This document shows positions 32,912 through 44,606 of a stretch of DNA of 64,000 bases, piece by piece. This DNA is from Arachis hypogaea (taxonomy: Eukaryota; Streptophyta; Magnoliopsida; Fabales; Fabaceae), in the NCBI RefSeq assembly GCF_003086295.3, contig NC_092045.1, positions 23,502,890 through 23,566,889 of the forward strand, written 5' to 3'. The notes under the pieces were generated by a model, which ran no database searches, was not told the DNA's origin, and was given only the letters and a program-made list of their open reading frames with translations. Position numbers and translations under genes: made by a program. Position 1 is the stretch's first letter. Every line of letters begins with the position of its first letter.

Positions 32912-34565
32912 TGATGAGCGGATAATTTATACGCTTTTTGGCATTATTTTTAGTATATTTTTAGTATGTTTTAGTTAGTTTTTATTATATTTTTATTAGT
33001 TTTTATTTAAAATTCACTTTTCTAGACTTTACTATGAGTTTGTGTGTTTTTCTATGATTTCATGTAATTTCTGGCTGAAATTGAGGGACCTGAGCAAAAA
33101 TCTGATTCAGAGGCTGAAAAAGGACTGCAGATGCTGTTGCATTCTGACCTCCCTGCACTCGAAGTAGATTTTCTGGAGCTACAAAAGCCCAATTGGCGTG
33201 CTCTCAACTGCGTTGGAAAGTAGACATCCTGGGCTTTCCAGAAATATATAATAGTTCATACTTTGCCCGAGATTTGATGGCCCAAACTGGCGTTCCAAAT
33301 CAGCTCAGGACTGCCCGGCGTTTAACGCCGGAACTGGCACAGAAGTGGGAGTTAAACGCCCAAACTGGCACAAAAGCTGGCGTTTAACTCCAAGAAAAGT
33401 CTCTACATGAAAATGTTTCAATGCTCAGCCCAAACACACACCAAGTGGGCCCGGAAGTGGATTTTTACGTCATTTACTCATTTTTTGTAAACCCTAAGCT
33501 ACTAGTTCTCTATAAATAGGATCTTTTGCTATTGTATTTTCATCTTTGGATCATTTTAGATCTTCGGATCATCTTTGGACGACTAGTTCTTAGATCATGG
33601 GGGCTGGCCTCACGGCCATGCCTGGACCTTGTTCTTATGTATTTTCAACGGTGGAGTTTCTACACACCATAGATTAAGGTGTGGAGCTCTGCTATACCTC
33701 GAGTATTAATGCAATTACTATTGTTCTTCTATTCAATTAAGCTTATTCCTGTTGTAAGATATCACTTGTTCCTCAACTTGATGAATGTGATGATCCGTGA
33801 CAATCATCATCATTCTCACCTATGAACGTGTGCCTGACAACCACCTCCGTTCTACCTTAGATTGAGTGGATATCTCCTGGATTCCTTAATCAGAATCTTC
33901 GTGGTATAAGCTAGAATTGATGGTGGCATTCTTGAGAATTTGGAAGGTCTAAACCTTGTTTGTGGTATTCTGAGTAGGATTCAAGGATTGAATGACTGTG
34001 ACGAGCTTCAAACTCGCGATTATGGGGCGTTAGTGACAGACGCAAAAGAATCACTGGATTCTATTCCGACATGATCGAGAACCGACAGATGAATAGCCGT
34101 GCTGTGACAGAGCGCGTTGAACATTTTAACTGAGAGGACGGGACTGTAGCCATTAACAACGGTGATGCCCAACATACAGCTTGCCATGGAAAGGAGTAAG
34201 AAGGATTGGATGAAGACAGTAGGAAAGCAGAGAGACGAAAGGAACAAAGCATCTGCATACGCTTATCTGAAATTCTCACCAATGAATTACATAAGTATCT
34301 CTATCTTTATTTTATGTTTTATTCATCTTTTAATTATCAATCCTCCATAACCATTTGAATCCGCCAGACTGAGATTTACAAGATGACCATAGCTTGCTTC
34401 ATACCAAGAATCTCCGTGGGATCGACCCTTACTTGCGTAAGGTTTATTACTTGGACGACCCAGTGCACTTGCTGGTTAGTTGTGCGAAGTTGTGATAAAG
34501 AGTTGAGATTGCAATTGAGCGTACCATGTTGATGGCGCCATTGATGGTCACAATTTCGTGCACCA
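32912..34565 (+). repeat. E4 5' LTR (1654 bp)
   Basis: Starts TGATGAGCGGATAATTTATA and ends CGTGCACCA. It has palindromic modules at 33312-33395 and an intact TATA box. Confidence 0.94.
33511..33519 (+). promoter_or_regulatory. TATA box of E4 LTR
   Basis: TATAAATAG in 'ctcTATAAATAGgatc', ~120 bp after the last palindromic module. Aligned positions in E6 are also TATAAATAG, in E2 TACAAATAG, and in E1 TATTAATAG. Confidence 0.65.
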
Positions 34566-34571
34566 AGTTTT

Positions 34572-34589
34572 TGGCGCCGTTGCCGGGAA
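34572..34589 (+). other. E4 primer-binding site (tRNA-Asp type)
   Basis: TGGCGCCGTTGCCGGGAA, one change near the end from the tRNA-Asp complement, six bases after the LTR. Confidence 0.88.
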
Positions 34590-35784
34590 TTGTTTGAGTT
34601 TGGACAACTGACGGTTCATCTTGTTGCTTATATTAGGTATTTTTCTTCAGAGTTCTTAAGAATGAATTCTAGAGTTTCAGATGATGTTTTCATCATCACC
34701 AAAGCTGATTGATTTTCATCAATTTAGCTCTTGAATGTAATGTCCTGCTGAAGCTTGGCTAGCCATGTCTAATCTTTTTAGATTAAAGCTTTAGACTAAC
34801 ATTGCATGATTCCTGGAAATTCTTATTAAGAATTTTGATATCCTTATTTTCTTTTCCACTCAATTTTTGAAAAATCCAAAAAAAATTATAAAATCTTAAA
34901 ACCAAAAATATTTTATGTTTCTTGTTTGAGTCTAGTGTCTAATTTTAAGTTTGGTGTCCATTGCATGTTTTTAGTCTTCTAATTTTTGAAAATTACATGC
35001 ATTATGTTCTTCATTGATCTTCAAGATGTTCTTGATGATTTCCTTGCTCTGATCTTTAAATTCTCTTATTTTGTGTGTTTTGTTGTTTCTCATATGCATT
35101 CTCAATTTGTTAGTGTCAATAGTATACAAACTTCTAAGTTTGGTGTCTTGCATGCATTGTTTATTTGATCTTAGTGGCATTTTGATTATTCCTCATCATT
35201 AAAAATTCAAAATTTTTTTTCTAATTTGTGTCTTTTCAAGTCAATAATACAGAGAATTGAAGATTCAGAACATACAGCAGAGGAATTATACAGAAAAAGC
35301 TGGGCATTCAAAATGCCCAGTGAAGAAGGAAAACTGGCGTTTAAACGCCAGCCAGGGTACCTGGCTGGGCGTTTAACGCCCAAAAGGGTAGCATTTTGGG
35401 CGTTAAACGCCAGAATGGATACCATTCTGGGCGTTTAACGCCAGGATGGCACAAGACGGAAGATTTTGTTTTTAATTCAAATTTTTTCAAAGTTTTCATA
35501 ATTTTTCAAAATCAAATTTTTTTCAAATCATATCTTTTCAATCATATATTTTCAAAATCAATTTCTTTCCATTTTTCAAAAATACTTGCTAAAAATTAAT
35601 GATTTGATTCAACATTTCAAGTATGTTGCCTTTTCTGTTGAGAAATGTTTAATGTCTGAATCATATCTTTTAAATTTCTTGTTAGCCAAGTCATTAATTT
35701 TAAAAATCAAATCTTTTTAAATTGTTTTTGAATCATATCTTTTTAATCACATCTTTTTCAAAATAGTTTTCAATCATATCTTTT
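34590..35784 (+). other. E4 leader fragment with palindromes and AT repeats
   Basis: Aligns with 19931-21130 of E2, including AAGTTTGGTGTC motifs (34948 and ~35138), the palindromic block (35305-35450: GGCGTTTAAACGCC, GGGCGTTTAACGCCC and others) and AATCATATCTTTT repeats (35470-35784). No start of gag is left. Confidence 0.85.
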
Positions 35785-35819
35785 TGAAATTCTAAATCAC
35801 GCGAGAATTTCGTTCTTCA
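35785..35819 (+). repeat. E3 3' LTR, terminal 35 bp
   Basis: TGAAATTCTAAATCACGCGA through CGTTCTTCA, matching 3545-3579 of the 5' LTR with a few transitions, followed by the GCCAC target duplication. Confidence 0.92.
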
Positions 35820-35824
35820 GCCAC

Positions 35825-37392
35825 CAAGTAGGGACACGGAAAAGCTTCTGAATAGGGAGACAAACAAGTCCATATGCACATCCTTTAAAGAAAGCGCAAC
35901 ATTTGTAGTTCACAACCCCTGTCCACTTGCACATCTTTGCATGCACTGAGGACGGTGCAATCTTTAAGTGTGGGGAGGTTGATACTGATCTCCATGGGTT
36001 AGTTACTTTCCTGTCTCAACACCAATGTTTAATTTTCTTTGTTAATGAGTTATTGCATTTGCATGTTTGATTGCATGTTTGTTGGATCTTGTGCATACTT
36101 TGCCACTACATGGTTGAAGTGATATCTTCTTTTTCAAGAAACTATTTTAGAGCATTCACTAATTTGAATTAAAATTTTTGTTAAACTTGTTTGAAGATTT
36201 TTATTTGGAACATGGTTTTAGAGCTCGAACACACAAAACCATTGAAATTTTGAGCCTAATTGATTGGTTGCATTGTATCAACCAATATTCTATTTTTGGT
36301 GTGTGTTGTTCTCTCTAAATTTTTTATCTTTGTCTTGCTTGATTCTATATTTTCATTGTTTGATGTATGCATGTACTTATATGATTGAGGCCTTTGTTTC
36401 ACTTATCTTACATACCTGTATGGCCTTAACCCTTCATTATCCTTTGCAAACCAATGTTGAGCCTATTTTACCGATTTGTTCTTCACTTTAGCATATCATT
36501 AACTCTAAGCGTAAAACAATAATGTCCTTAATTTGAATTCTTGGTTAGCATAGACTAGTGAGAGTGCTCATGATTTAAGTGTGGAGAAATTGGGTTGGGA
36601 ATATTTGGTTTGAGAATTGGATGTTGTATATTTTTGCTGAATTTGTGAAAAAGATAGTTAAGCACATATTCTTGCATTCAATACTTTAATCATATGCATT
36701 GAGAAAGATAAAAGAAAAGAAAAATAGAAAAAAAAGAAAGAAAAAAAGAAAAAGAAAAGAAAAAGAGCAAATAATAAAAAGGGGACAAAATGCCCCAAGT
36801 TAAATATCAATGCATATGTACTGTACTACATTTGGGATGCATGAATATGTGGTAAACACAGTTAATAGGCAGTTAGATTTTGTATTGTAATTACATGGAT
36901 TGTCTTAGGTTAGGTGGTAAGTTTAGGTTAATCAAGGATTCAGATTTTAGTCCACTTGACCAAATACAATCATACCTTGACCCTAACTCCATTACAACCC
37001 TTAAAAGACCTCTTGATGTGTGTATTTGTGCATTAAATTTCTATTGATTGGTAGAAGAAGAGTAAGTCTTAGAAAGCAAGGTTAGTAGAGAATTGAGAGA
37101 ATCGAACCTTAAACACTTGAGTAATTAGAGTGTATATTCTTCTAGTGAGGGTTCGATGCTCGATTCCTTGTTCTCGGCTTTCATGAGCTATCTTCTTTTG
37201 CAAGTTTACTTGTACCTTATTTTATGATTTGAATTAGTGAGATCCAGTTCATATTTCTTCTTGAAGGATTTGTTTGCTTTTAACTAAGTGGATAGAAATA
37301 TTTTGCATGTAGTTGCATTCATATAGATAGGTTGCATCTCATACTTTCTACCATTCCCCTTCACTCTTATAGCCATTAAGTGTGGGGAGATT
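35825..37392 (+). other. E5 internal remnant and tail
   Basis: Continues the E5 ORF3 start (AAG TAG) but holds no long frame. It shows an internal polypurine box at 35948-35981 (GAGGACGGTGCAATC..TTAAGTGTGGGGAGGTTG), an A/G tract (36715-36785) and tail blocks shared with E3. It ends in the 3' polypurine tract TTAAGTGTGGGGAGATT (37376-37392). Confidence 0.7.
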
Positions 37393-38831
37393 TGATGCAC
37401 CACTATTTCATGGCACCACTTGTGCTTAATTGAGTGGATTTTATCCACTATTCTCACATTTATTCACAGAATTCACATGTTTTACACTTTCCTTCCTAAT
37501 TTTGTGCTATGATTGAAAACATGCTTCTTTGACCTTAAATTTGCTATGTTTAATCCTCTCTTATTATCATTCGATGCCTTGATATGTGTGTTAAGTGATT
37601 TCAGAGTTTATAGGGAAGAAATGGCTTAAAGGATGGAAAGGAAGCATGCAAAAGTGGAAGGAATACAAGAAATTGAAGGAATTGTTGAGCTGTCAAGCCT
37701 GACCTCTTTGTACTTAATTGACCATAACTTGAGCTACAGAGGTCCAAATGAGGTGGTTTTAGTTGTGTTGGAAAGCTAACATCTGGGACTTCAAAATGAC
37801 ATAAAATTTGTCATAGTTTCCTTGCTTTTAGGTGATGCGTACGCGTGGATAGTGCGGCAGACAAGCGACGAGTATGCGTGGGCGACGCGTATGCGTGACG
37901 GAGCCACGTGCTGTACGTATCAGAAATCACAGGGGGCAGAATGGGAATCATACAATCATTCACATAATTTTAGGTTTGAGATGTAGTTTCCTACCTTTCT
38001 CCTCTCTCTAGGTTTTAGGGTTTTTAGCTTTATTTCTTCTCAATTTCAGAATTCTACCTTACTTCAATCTAGGTTTCTTCTATTTTAATTGTTCTAGTAC
38101 TTTGGTTTATTTATTTCTCTTATTAAGTTGTTTATTTCCCCAATTTGGTTTATGAATTTCCCATGTTAGATTCAATTTTCTTATTAATGCAAGTTGAGGT
38201 ATTTTATGTTTAATGCTCTTTCCTTCATTTGTTTTCATTGATGTTGCAATTGGTTGTTTAGATTTAATATTCTCTCATTAATTTTCTATGTTTTTATTTT
38301 ATACCTTCCTAGTGTTTGATAAAATGCTTGGGAGGATTTTAATTTAGACTTTTATGTTTTTGGCTTGGGATGGTAACTTAGGAACTCTTAAGTTACTAAT
38401 GTCTAAATAATTGATGATTGGAGCCATTAACTCTAGTTCTCACTAATTGAATTTCCTTTACTAAGTTAGAGGATGATTTAATGGGATTGATCCTTACAAT
38501 TATCATGTTGTGGTTAGTGATAAGGATAGAGATCCTTAACCACCAAACCTTGCCAAGGCCTCTTGTTGTCATTTGATTTCCTTTGCAATTTACTTTTCCT
38601 GTTCTCTTATTCAAAACCCCAAAATATACAACTCATAACCAATAACAAGAACACTTCTCTGCAATTCCTTGAGAGACGACCCGGGGTTTGAATACTTCGG
38701 TTATTATTTTTAGGGGTTTGTTTTAGTGACAACCAAATTTTTGTATGAGAGGATTCTTTGTTGGTCTAGAAGCTATACTTACAACGAAAACTTATTGTGG
38801 AATTCTAGACCACACAACAATCCGCTCATCA
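37393..38831 (+). repeat. E5 3' LTR (1439 bp)
   Basis: Starts TGATGCACCACTATTTCATG right after a polypurine tract and ends in CCGCTCATCA. Contains ACGCGT-type modules (37835-37915). From ~38010 it matches the truncated 5' LTR at 280-1067. Confidence 0.85.
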
Positions 38832-39199
38832 AGCATCCAATGAACTGGAATCCGGAAGACTTTTTATCTATTTGTTGCTGACTCCCTCATCCTTGAGATA
38901 TTATAAACCCCTTGCTCCAACCTGCCAACCACAACAAGATTAGTGTTGTCATTATATTGCTAAGTTGGGGAAAAGTTCGAGGATGGACACGTACTTATGA
39001 AAGAGAGCTTGCATCTTTTTCAGAGCAGGATCACAGGGCTACCTTGGATTTTTAACTACTTATGTTTAAAATGGAGAAATGGAAAACATTGACAAGATAA
39101 AAAGTGAAGTAAAAAATAAAATTAAGTAGCAAAAAATAGATTATCACTTTTCAATAACCATAAATTAAAATAGCAAAAACATCCCAGCCAAAGAAAAAC
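38832..39199. other. Non-repetitive, AT-rich flank; nothing recognised
   Basis: Sequence after the E5 LTR without LTR, TIR or coding signature. It would be the downstream part of the reticulon-like fragment if transcribed on the minus strand. Confidence 0.4.
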
Positions 39200-39421
39200 T
39201 TAGAGTACATCATATGTTAAGCACTCATTTATATGCCCCTTCTTTTCTTTGATAGTTTTGGAATCTTGCTTACCTACTGCACCTTCTTTTCTTTGACAAT
39301 TTTGGAATATTGCTTGAAATCCTTCTATAATTCCATTTATCATGTACAGCTTAGCATTGATTTGGTCCTGGAACTTGTCATACAAAACAGGAACTGAGAA
39401 GCTTAGACGAACACATATCAA
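39200..39421 (-). pseudogene. Reticulon-like (RTNLB) C-terminal exon fragment
   Basis: The minus-strand frame reads LSFSVPVLYDKFQDQINAKL, which closely fits the VVLSL-VPVLYDKYQD-ID-KL signature ending the reticulon homology domain of plant reticulon-like B proteins (ER membrane-shaping proteins), followed by INGIIEGFQ and a Lys-rich tail (KTIKEKKGH). Only the last part of the domain is present. No other reticulon exon is evident nearby, and there is no clear AG acceptor at the frame's start, so this looks like a captured or decayed fragment. The family call rests on my recall of the motif. Confidence 0.6.
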
Positions 39422-39925
39422 GAAAATTATTAAAATATCAGCAGCAAATTAACACAGGCAAAAACTATGTAAAAAATATAATATCCATGTATAAAAGCTA
39501 AAAAAGCATAGAGCCTGCACATATAGATTGAAGTTAAGAAGTTGAACAGACCACCAATAAAAAATATTACCTACAATGCACTGGCAACCTGATTAAACAT
39601 GTTCACATACAGAACTATCACCATAAGTACTGATCCCAAAATATCTATGAACACTTCATGAAACATTCAAGTCTCAAGGATTCTATATTATAGCTCAACA
39701 AAACAACTCCACTTTTAATTCACCTTAATTATTATCCATTTCCAAAATACTAAAACTTCTTCACATAATAAATTTAATCTTCTTTGATAAAATGCGACAA
39801 ATAAAACACTAGTTTCGCAGTTTCTAAATTACAACAGTAGAATCTAAGATTCCGTGCTTGCATTACAAATTTTGCACAAAATGCATAATCCGTTCATCAC
39901 CGCAGATGGACAATTGCAAACATAC
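39422..39925. other. Flank between reticulon fragment and E6; no gene identified
   Basis: AT-rich. On the minus strand, around 39570-39600, a short stretch bordered by CAG and GTAAT could be another small exon, but it is too short to identify. Confidence 0.35.
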
Positions 39926-39930
39926 GAAGC
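39926..39930. repeat. E6 target-site duplication GAAGC (second copy 50112-50116)
   Basis: A perfect 5-bp duplication directly outside both E6 LTRs. Confidence 0.95.
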
Positions 39931-41427
39931 TAGTGCACGAAATTGTGATCTCTAACAATGGCATTCAACTTGGTATGTGCATCTACTAACTCAGCACTTT
40001 CTTCACAACTTCGCACAACTAACCAACAAGTGCACTGGGTCGTCCAGGGTAATAAACCTTACGTGAGTAAGGGTCTATCCCACGGAGATTGTTGGTATGA
40101 AGCAAGCTATGGTCATCTTGTAAATCTCAATTAGGCGGATAATAAATGGTTATGGAGTTTTCGAATAATAATAATAAATACATAGAACGGTCAATGGCTA
40201 CATCCCATCCTCTCAGTGAAAATGGTCCAAATGCTCTGTTACAGCACGACTAATCATCTGTCGGTTCTCGATCATGTCGGAATAGAATCCATTGATTCTT
40301 TTGCGTTTGTCATCACGCCCAACAATCGCGAGTTTGGAGCTCGTCACAGTCATTCAATCTCTGAATCCTACTCAGAATATCACAGACAAGGTTTAGACTT
40401 TTTGGATTCTCATGAATTCCACCATCAATTCTAGCTTATACCACGAAGATTCTGATTAAGAAATCCAAGAGATATGTGCCCGGTCTAAGGTAGAACGGAA
40501 GTGGTTGTCAGTCACGCGTTCATAGGTAAGAATGATGATGATTGTCACGGATCATCACATTCGTCATGTTAAAGTGCAACGAATATCTTAGAACAGGAAT
40601 AAACTGAATTGAATAGAAAATAGTAGTAGTTGCATTAAAACTCGAGGTACAGCAGAGCTCCACACCCTCAATCTATGGTGTGCAGAAACTCCACCATTGA
40701 AAATACATAAGTGATGGTCCAGGCATGGCCAAATGGCCAGCCCCCATGAACGTGATCAAAAGATCATAAGGTAATCCAAAAATAATCCAAAGATGTCTAA
40801 TACAGTTGTAAAATGTACCTATTTATACTAAACTAGCTACTAGAGTTTACAGAATTAAGTAATTGATACAAAAATCCACTTCTGGGGCCCACTTGGTGTG
40901 TGCTTGGGCTGAGCTTGAGCTTTACACGTGCAGAATCTTCTCTTGGAGTTGAACGGCAAGTTGTAACGTGTTTTTGGCGTTCAACTCTGGTTCGTGACGT
41001 GTTTCTGGGGTTTGACTCCAGAATGCATAATGGAACTGGCATTGAGCACCAGTTTGCGTCATCTAATCTCGAATAAAGTATGAACTATTATAGATTGCTG
41101 GAAAGCTCTGGATGTCTACTTTCTAACGTCGTTGAGAGCGCACCATTTGGAGTTTTGTAGCTCCAGAAAATTCATTTCGAGTACAGGAAGGTCAGAATCC
41201 AATAGCATCAGCAGTCCTTTGTCAGCCTTCTTATCAAAGTTTTGCTCAGGTCCCTCAATTTCAGCCAGAAAATACCTGAAATCATAGAAAAACACACAAA
41301 CTCATAGTAAAGTCCAGAAATGTGAATTTAGCATAAAAACTAATGAAAACATCCCTAAAAGTAGCTAGATCCTACTAAAAACTACCTAAAAATAATGCCA
41401 AAAAGCGTATAAATTATACGCTCATCA
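39931..41427 (-). repeat. E6 3' LTR (1497 bp, internal deletion)
   Basis: Shorter than the 5' LTR by ~148 bp because the segment equivalent to about 48715-48865 is missing at ~40180. Its outer end reads TAGTGCACG instead of TGGTGCACG, so the terminal CA of the LTR became TA. Modules at 40940-41060, TATAAATAG at about 40825-40833. Confidence 0.93.
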
Positions 41428-42526
41428 CAACACCAAACTTAAATTGTTGCTTGTCCCCAAGCAACTGAAAATCAAATAGGATAAAAAGAAGAGAATATAC
41501 TATAAATCTCAAAATATCAGTGAATATTAGTTCTTAATTATATGAGCGGGACTTGTAACTTTTTGCTTCTGAACAGTTTTGGCATCTCACTTTATCCATT
41601 GAAGTTCAGAATGATTGGCATCTATAGGAACTTAGAATTTCAGATAGTGTTATTGATTTTCCTAGTTAAGTATGTTGATTCTTGAACACAGCTACTTTTA
41701 TGAGTCTTGGCACTGGCCCTAAGCACTTTGTCTTCCAGTATTACCACCGGATACATAAATGCCACAGACACAGAACTGCGCGAACCTTTTCAGATTGTGA
41801 CTCAGCTTTGCTAAAGTCCCCAATTAGAGGTGTCCAGAGTTCTTAAGCACAGTCTTTTTGCTTTGGATCACGACTTTAACCACTCAGTCTCAAGCTTTTC
41901 ACTTAGACCTGCATGCCACAAGCACATGGTTAGGGACAGCTTGATTTAGCCGCTTAGGCCTGGATTTTATTTCCTTGGGCCCTCCTATCCATTGATGCTC
42001 AAAGCCTTGGATCCTTTTTACCCTTGCCTTTTGGTTTTAAGGGGCTATTGGCTTTTTCTGCTTGCTTTTTCTTTTTCTTTTATATTTTTTTCGCCACTTT
42101 TTTTCGCAAGCTTTTGCTTTTTCACTGCTTTTTCTTGCTTCAAGAATCAATTTCATGATTTTTTAGATTATCAATAATATTTCTCTTTGTTCATCATTCT
42201 TTCAAGAGCCAACAATTTTAACATTCATAAACAACAAGATCAAAAATATGCACTGTTCAAGCATTCATTCAGAAAACAAAAAGTATTGTCACCACATCAA
42301 TATAATTAAACTAATTTCAAGAATAAATTTGAAACTCATGTACTTCTTATTCTTTTGAATTAGGAACATTTTTCATTTAAGAGAGGTGAAGGATTCATGG
42401 AATTATTCATAGCCTTAAGACATAGTTACTAAATACTAATGATCATGTAGGAAAGACACAAACATAAATAAATATTAAGCATAAAAACCGAAAAACAGAG
42501 AAATAAGAACAAGGAATGAGTCCACC
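41428..42526 (-). other. E6 tail between ORF3 and 3' LTR
   Basis: Conserved with E1 7974-8903 and E2 25470-26379: AAGTTTGGTGTTG at the LTR boundary (41428-41444), the conserved block (41640-41870), and a ~200-bp stretch (41880-42060) not seen in E2. Non-coding. Confidence 0.7.
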
Positions 42527-43681
42527 TCAGTGATGGTGGCGCTTTCTTCTTGAAGAACCAATGATATCCTTGAGCTCTTCTATGTCTCTTCCTTGCCTTT
42601 GTTGCTCCTCCCTCATTGCTCTTTGATCTTCTCTAATTTCATGGAGAATGATAGAGTGCTCTTGATGTTCCACCCTTAATTGATCCACATTGTAACTCAA
42701 GTCTTCTAGAGAAGTGTTGAGTTGTTCCCAATAATTGTTGGAAGGAAAGTGCATCCCTTGAGGCATTTTTGGGATTTCTTGGTGATGAGCTTCCTCATGC
42801 GTCTCTTGGGATCCATGAGTGGGCTCTCTTGTTTGCTCCATCCTCTTCTTAGTGATGGGCTTATCCTCCTCAATAGGGATGTCTCCTTCTATGATAACTC
42901 CAGCTGAGTAACATAGATGGCAAATAAGATGAGGAAAAGCTACCCTTCCCATGGTGGAGGACTTTTCGGCTATTTTGTAGAATTCAAGGGAGATGACTTC
43001 ATGAACTTCTACTTCCTCTCCATTCATGATGCTATGAATCATGATGGCCCGATCCACAGTAACTTCGGATCGGTTGCTAGTGGGAATGATGGAGCGTTGG
43101 ATGAACTCCAACCATCCTCTAGCCACAGGCTTGAGGTCCAGTCTTCTTAATTGAACCGGCTTGCCTTTGGAGTCTCTTTTCCATTGAGCTCCTTCCACAC
43201 ATATGTCCATAAGGACTTGGTCCAACCTTTGATCAAAGTTGACCCTTCTAGTGTAGGGGCGTGCATCTCCTTGCATCATGGGCAAGTTGAATGCCAACCT
43301 CACATTTTCTGGACTAAAATCTAAGTATTTCCCCCGAACCATTGTAAGGTAATTCTTTGGGTTCGGGTTCATACTTTAATCATGGTTCCTAGTGATCCAT
43401 GCATTGGCATAGAACTCTTGAACCATTAAGATTCCGACTTGTTGAATGGGGTTGGTCAGAACTTCCCAACCTCTTCTTTGGATCTCATGTCGGATCTCCA
43501 GGTACTCATTTTTCTTGAGTTTGAAAGGGACCTCGGGGATCACCTTCTTCTTGGCCACAACTTCATAGAAGTGGTCTTGATGGGCTTTGGAGATGAATCT
43601 CTCCATCTCCCATGACTCGGAGGTGGAAGCTTTTGTCTTTCCTTTTCCTTTTCTAGAGGTTTCTCCAGCCTTAGGTGCCAT
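42527..43681 (-). pseudogene. E6 ORF3, one nonsense codon
   Basis: Starts at the ATG at 43681 (MAPKAGETSRKGKGKTKA; a further ATG lies directly upstream). One TAA at 43373-43375 stands where E2 has Gln. Otherwise open to 42527. Very similar to E2 ORF3: VIPEVPFKLKK, RGWEVLTNP, TMVRGKYLDFSPENVRLAFN, LKPVARGWLEFIQRSIIP, SNRSEVTVDRAIM, with a C-terminal coiled-coil-like region. It has an inserted His/Glu-rich segment near 42780-42830 relative to E2. C to T decay explains the stop. Confidence 0.8.
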
Positions 43682-44189
43682 CAATGGTTTTGGAAAAACA
43701 AAAAAGCTATGCTTTTACCACACCAAACTTAGAATATTGCTCGCCCTTGAGCAAAAGAAGAAAGAATAGATGAAGAAGAAGAAGAAGATATGGAGGAGAG
43801 GAAGAGAAGGTTGTGTTTCGGCCAAGGAGGAGAAGAGAAGGTTATGTTGTGTGAAAATGAAGAAGAATGGAGGGGTTTACATAGTGGAGGGAGAGGGGTT
43901 AAGGGTCGGCCACATTAGGTGGGTTGGGTGGAAAAAGGGATTTTGAATTTTGAAGGTAGGTGGGGTTTATGGAGAAGAGTGGGTGGATGTAAGTGGTGAA
44001 GAGGTGATGGGGAAGAGAGATTGAGGTGACTGGTGAAGGGTTTTTGGGAAAGAGTGTTATTGGATTGTGTGAAGAGGAGAGAAGGTGAGTTGAGGTAGGT
44101 GGGGATCCTGTGGGGTCCACAGATCCTGAGATGATCCTGTGGGGTCCACAGATCCTGAGGTGTCAAGGATTATCATCCCTGCACCAATG

Positions 44190-44465
44190 AGGCGTGTAAA
44201 ACGCCCTCTGCATGCAATCCTGGCGTTCAATGCCAGATTGATGCTTATTTTGGGCGTTCAACGCCCATTTGCAGCATGTTTCTGGCGTTGAACGCCAGTT
44301 CCATGCTTGTTGCTGGCGTTCAACGCCAGCTTTCCTCAGGGTGTATTCCTGGCGTTTAAATGCCAGGATGCTGCTTGTTTCTGGAATTCAACGCCAGATC
44401 CATGCTCTGTTCTGGCGTTGAATGCCAGCCAGATGCTCCTTACTAGCGTTTAAACGCCAGTAAGC
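44190..44465 (-). repeat. E6 inter-ORF palindromic array
   Basis: About nine units with arms GGCGTT/AACGCC and centres TTCAA, TTGAA, TTTAAA. Several arms carry the CG to TG or CA change (ATGCCAG). Compared with E2, arms are kept while centres differ. Confidence 0.9.
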
Positions 44466-44606
44466 CCTTCCTCCAAGGTGTGCTTTTTCTTCTGTTGTTT
44501 TTGATTCTGTTTTTAATTTTAGTATTTATTTTGTGACTCCACATGATCATGAACCTAATAAAACATAAAAGAACAATAAAAGAAAAATAAAATTAGATAA
44601 ATAAAA

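Larger units (their letters stand above)
32912..35784 (+). mobile_element. E4: truncated E2-type element in the E3 3' LTR
   Basis: A complete 5' LTR (32912-34565), primer-binding site and 1.2 kb of leader are followed abruptly by the last 35 bp of the E3 LTR. Everything from gag to the 3' LTR is missing, together with ~167 bp of E3 LTR (equivalent of 3378-3544). So one deletion removed both, with a few bases of shared TGAAAT/TTGA sequence at the junction. The right target duplication is lost. Confidence 0.9.
2120..35819 (+). mobile_element. E3: non-autonomous LTR retrotransposon carrying three nested insertions
   Basis: 5' LTR 2120-3579, primer-binding site 3583-3600, an acidic first ORF (3696-5068), conserved hairpin 5322-5339, ACGCGT-rich linker, CCACC-rich tract, ORF3 (28257-29950), internal polypurine box, tail, 3' polypurine tract 31656-31671 and 3' LTR (31672-32911 plus 35785-35819). 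Removing E1, E2 and E4 leaves roughly 9.9 kb. No canonical Gag, protease, RT, RNase H or integrase motif appears in the E3-derived pieces, so it would need all enzymes in trans. LTR termini are TG and CA. Confidence 0.9.
265..38831 (+). mobile_element. E5: old, damaged LTR retrotransposon, outermost host of the nest
   Basis: Pieces in order: truncated 5' LTR (265-1068), internal sequence (1150-2119), the E3 insertion (2120-35819, with its second GCCAC copy at 35820-35824), the rest of the internal sequence (35825-37392) and the 3' LTR (37393-38831). The two LTR pieces align over most of their common length, but neither carries RT or integrase coding sequence between them. The 5' LTR lacks its start and its last ~95 bp, and the primer-binding site and first ORF are gone. 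Because E3 sits inside E5 with a perfect target duplication, E5 is the older of the two. E5 shares its LTR-end blocks, ACGCGT-rich linker, ORF3 start context and tail boxes with E3, so both belong to one broader set. Confidence 0.7.

Noticed and set aside
36715..36785. A/G-rich tract as the polypurine tract of E5
   Set aside because: It lies ~600 bp from the LTR; a better tract (TTAAGTGTGGGGAGATT) abuts the LTR. Similar A/G tracts occur at the same relative position in E2 and E1.
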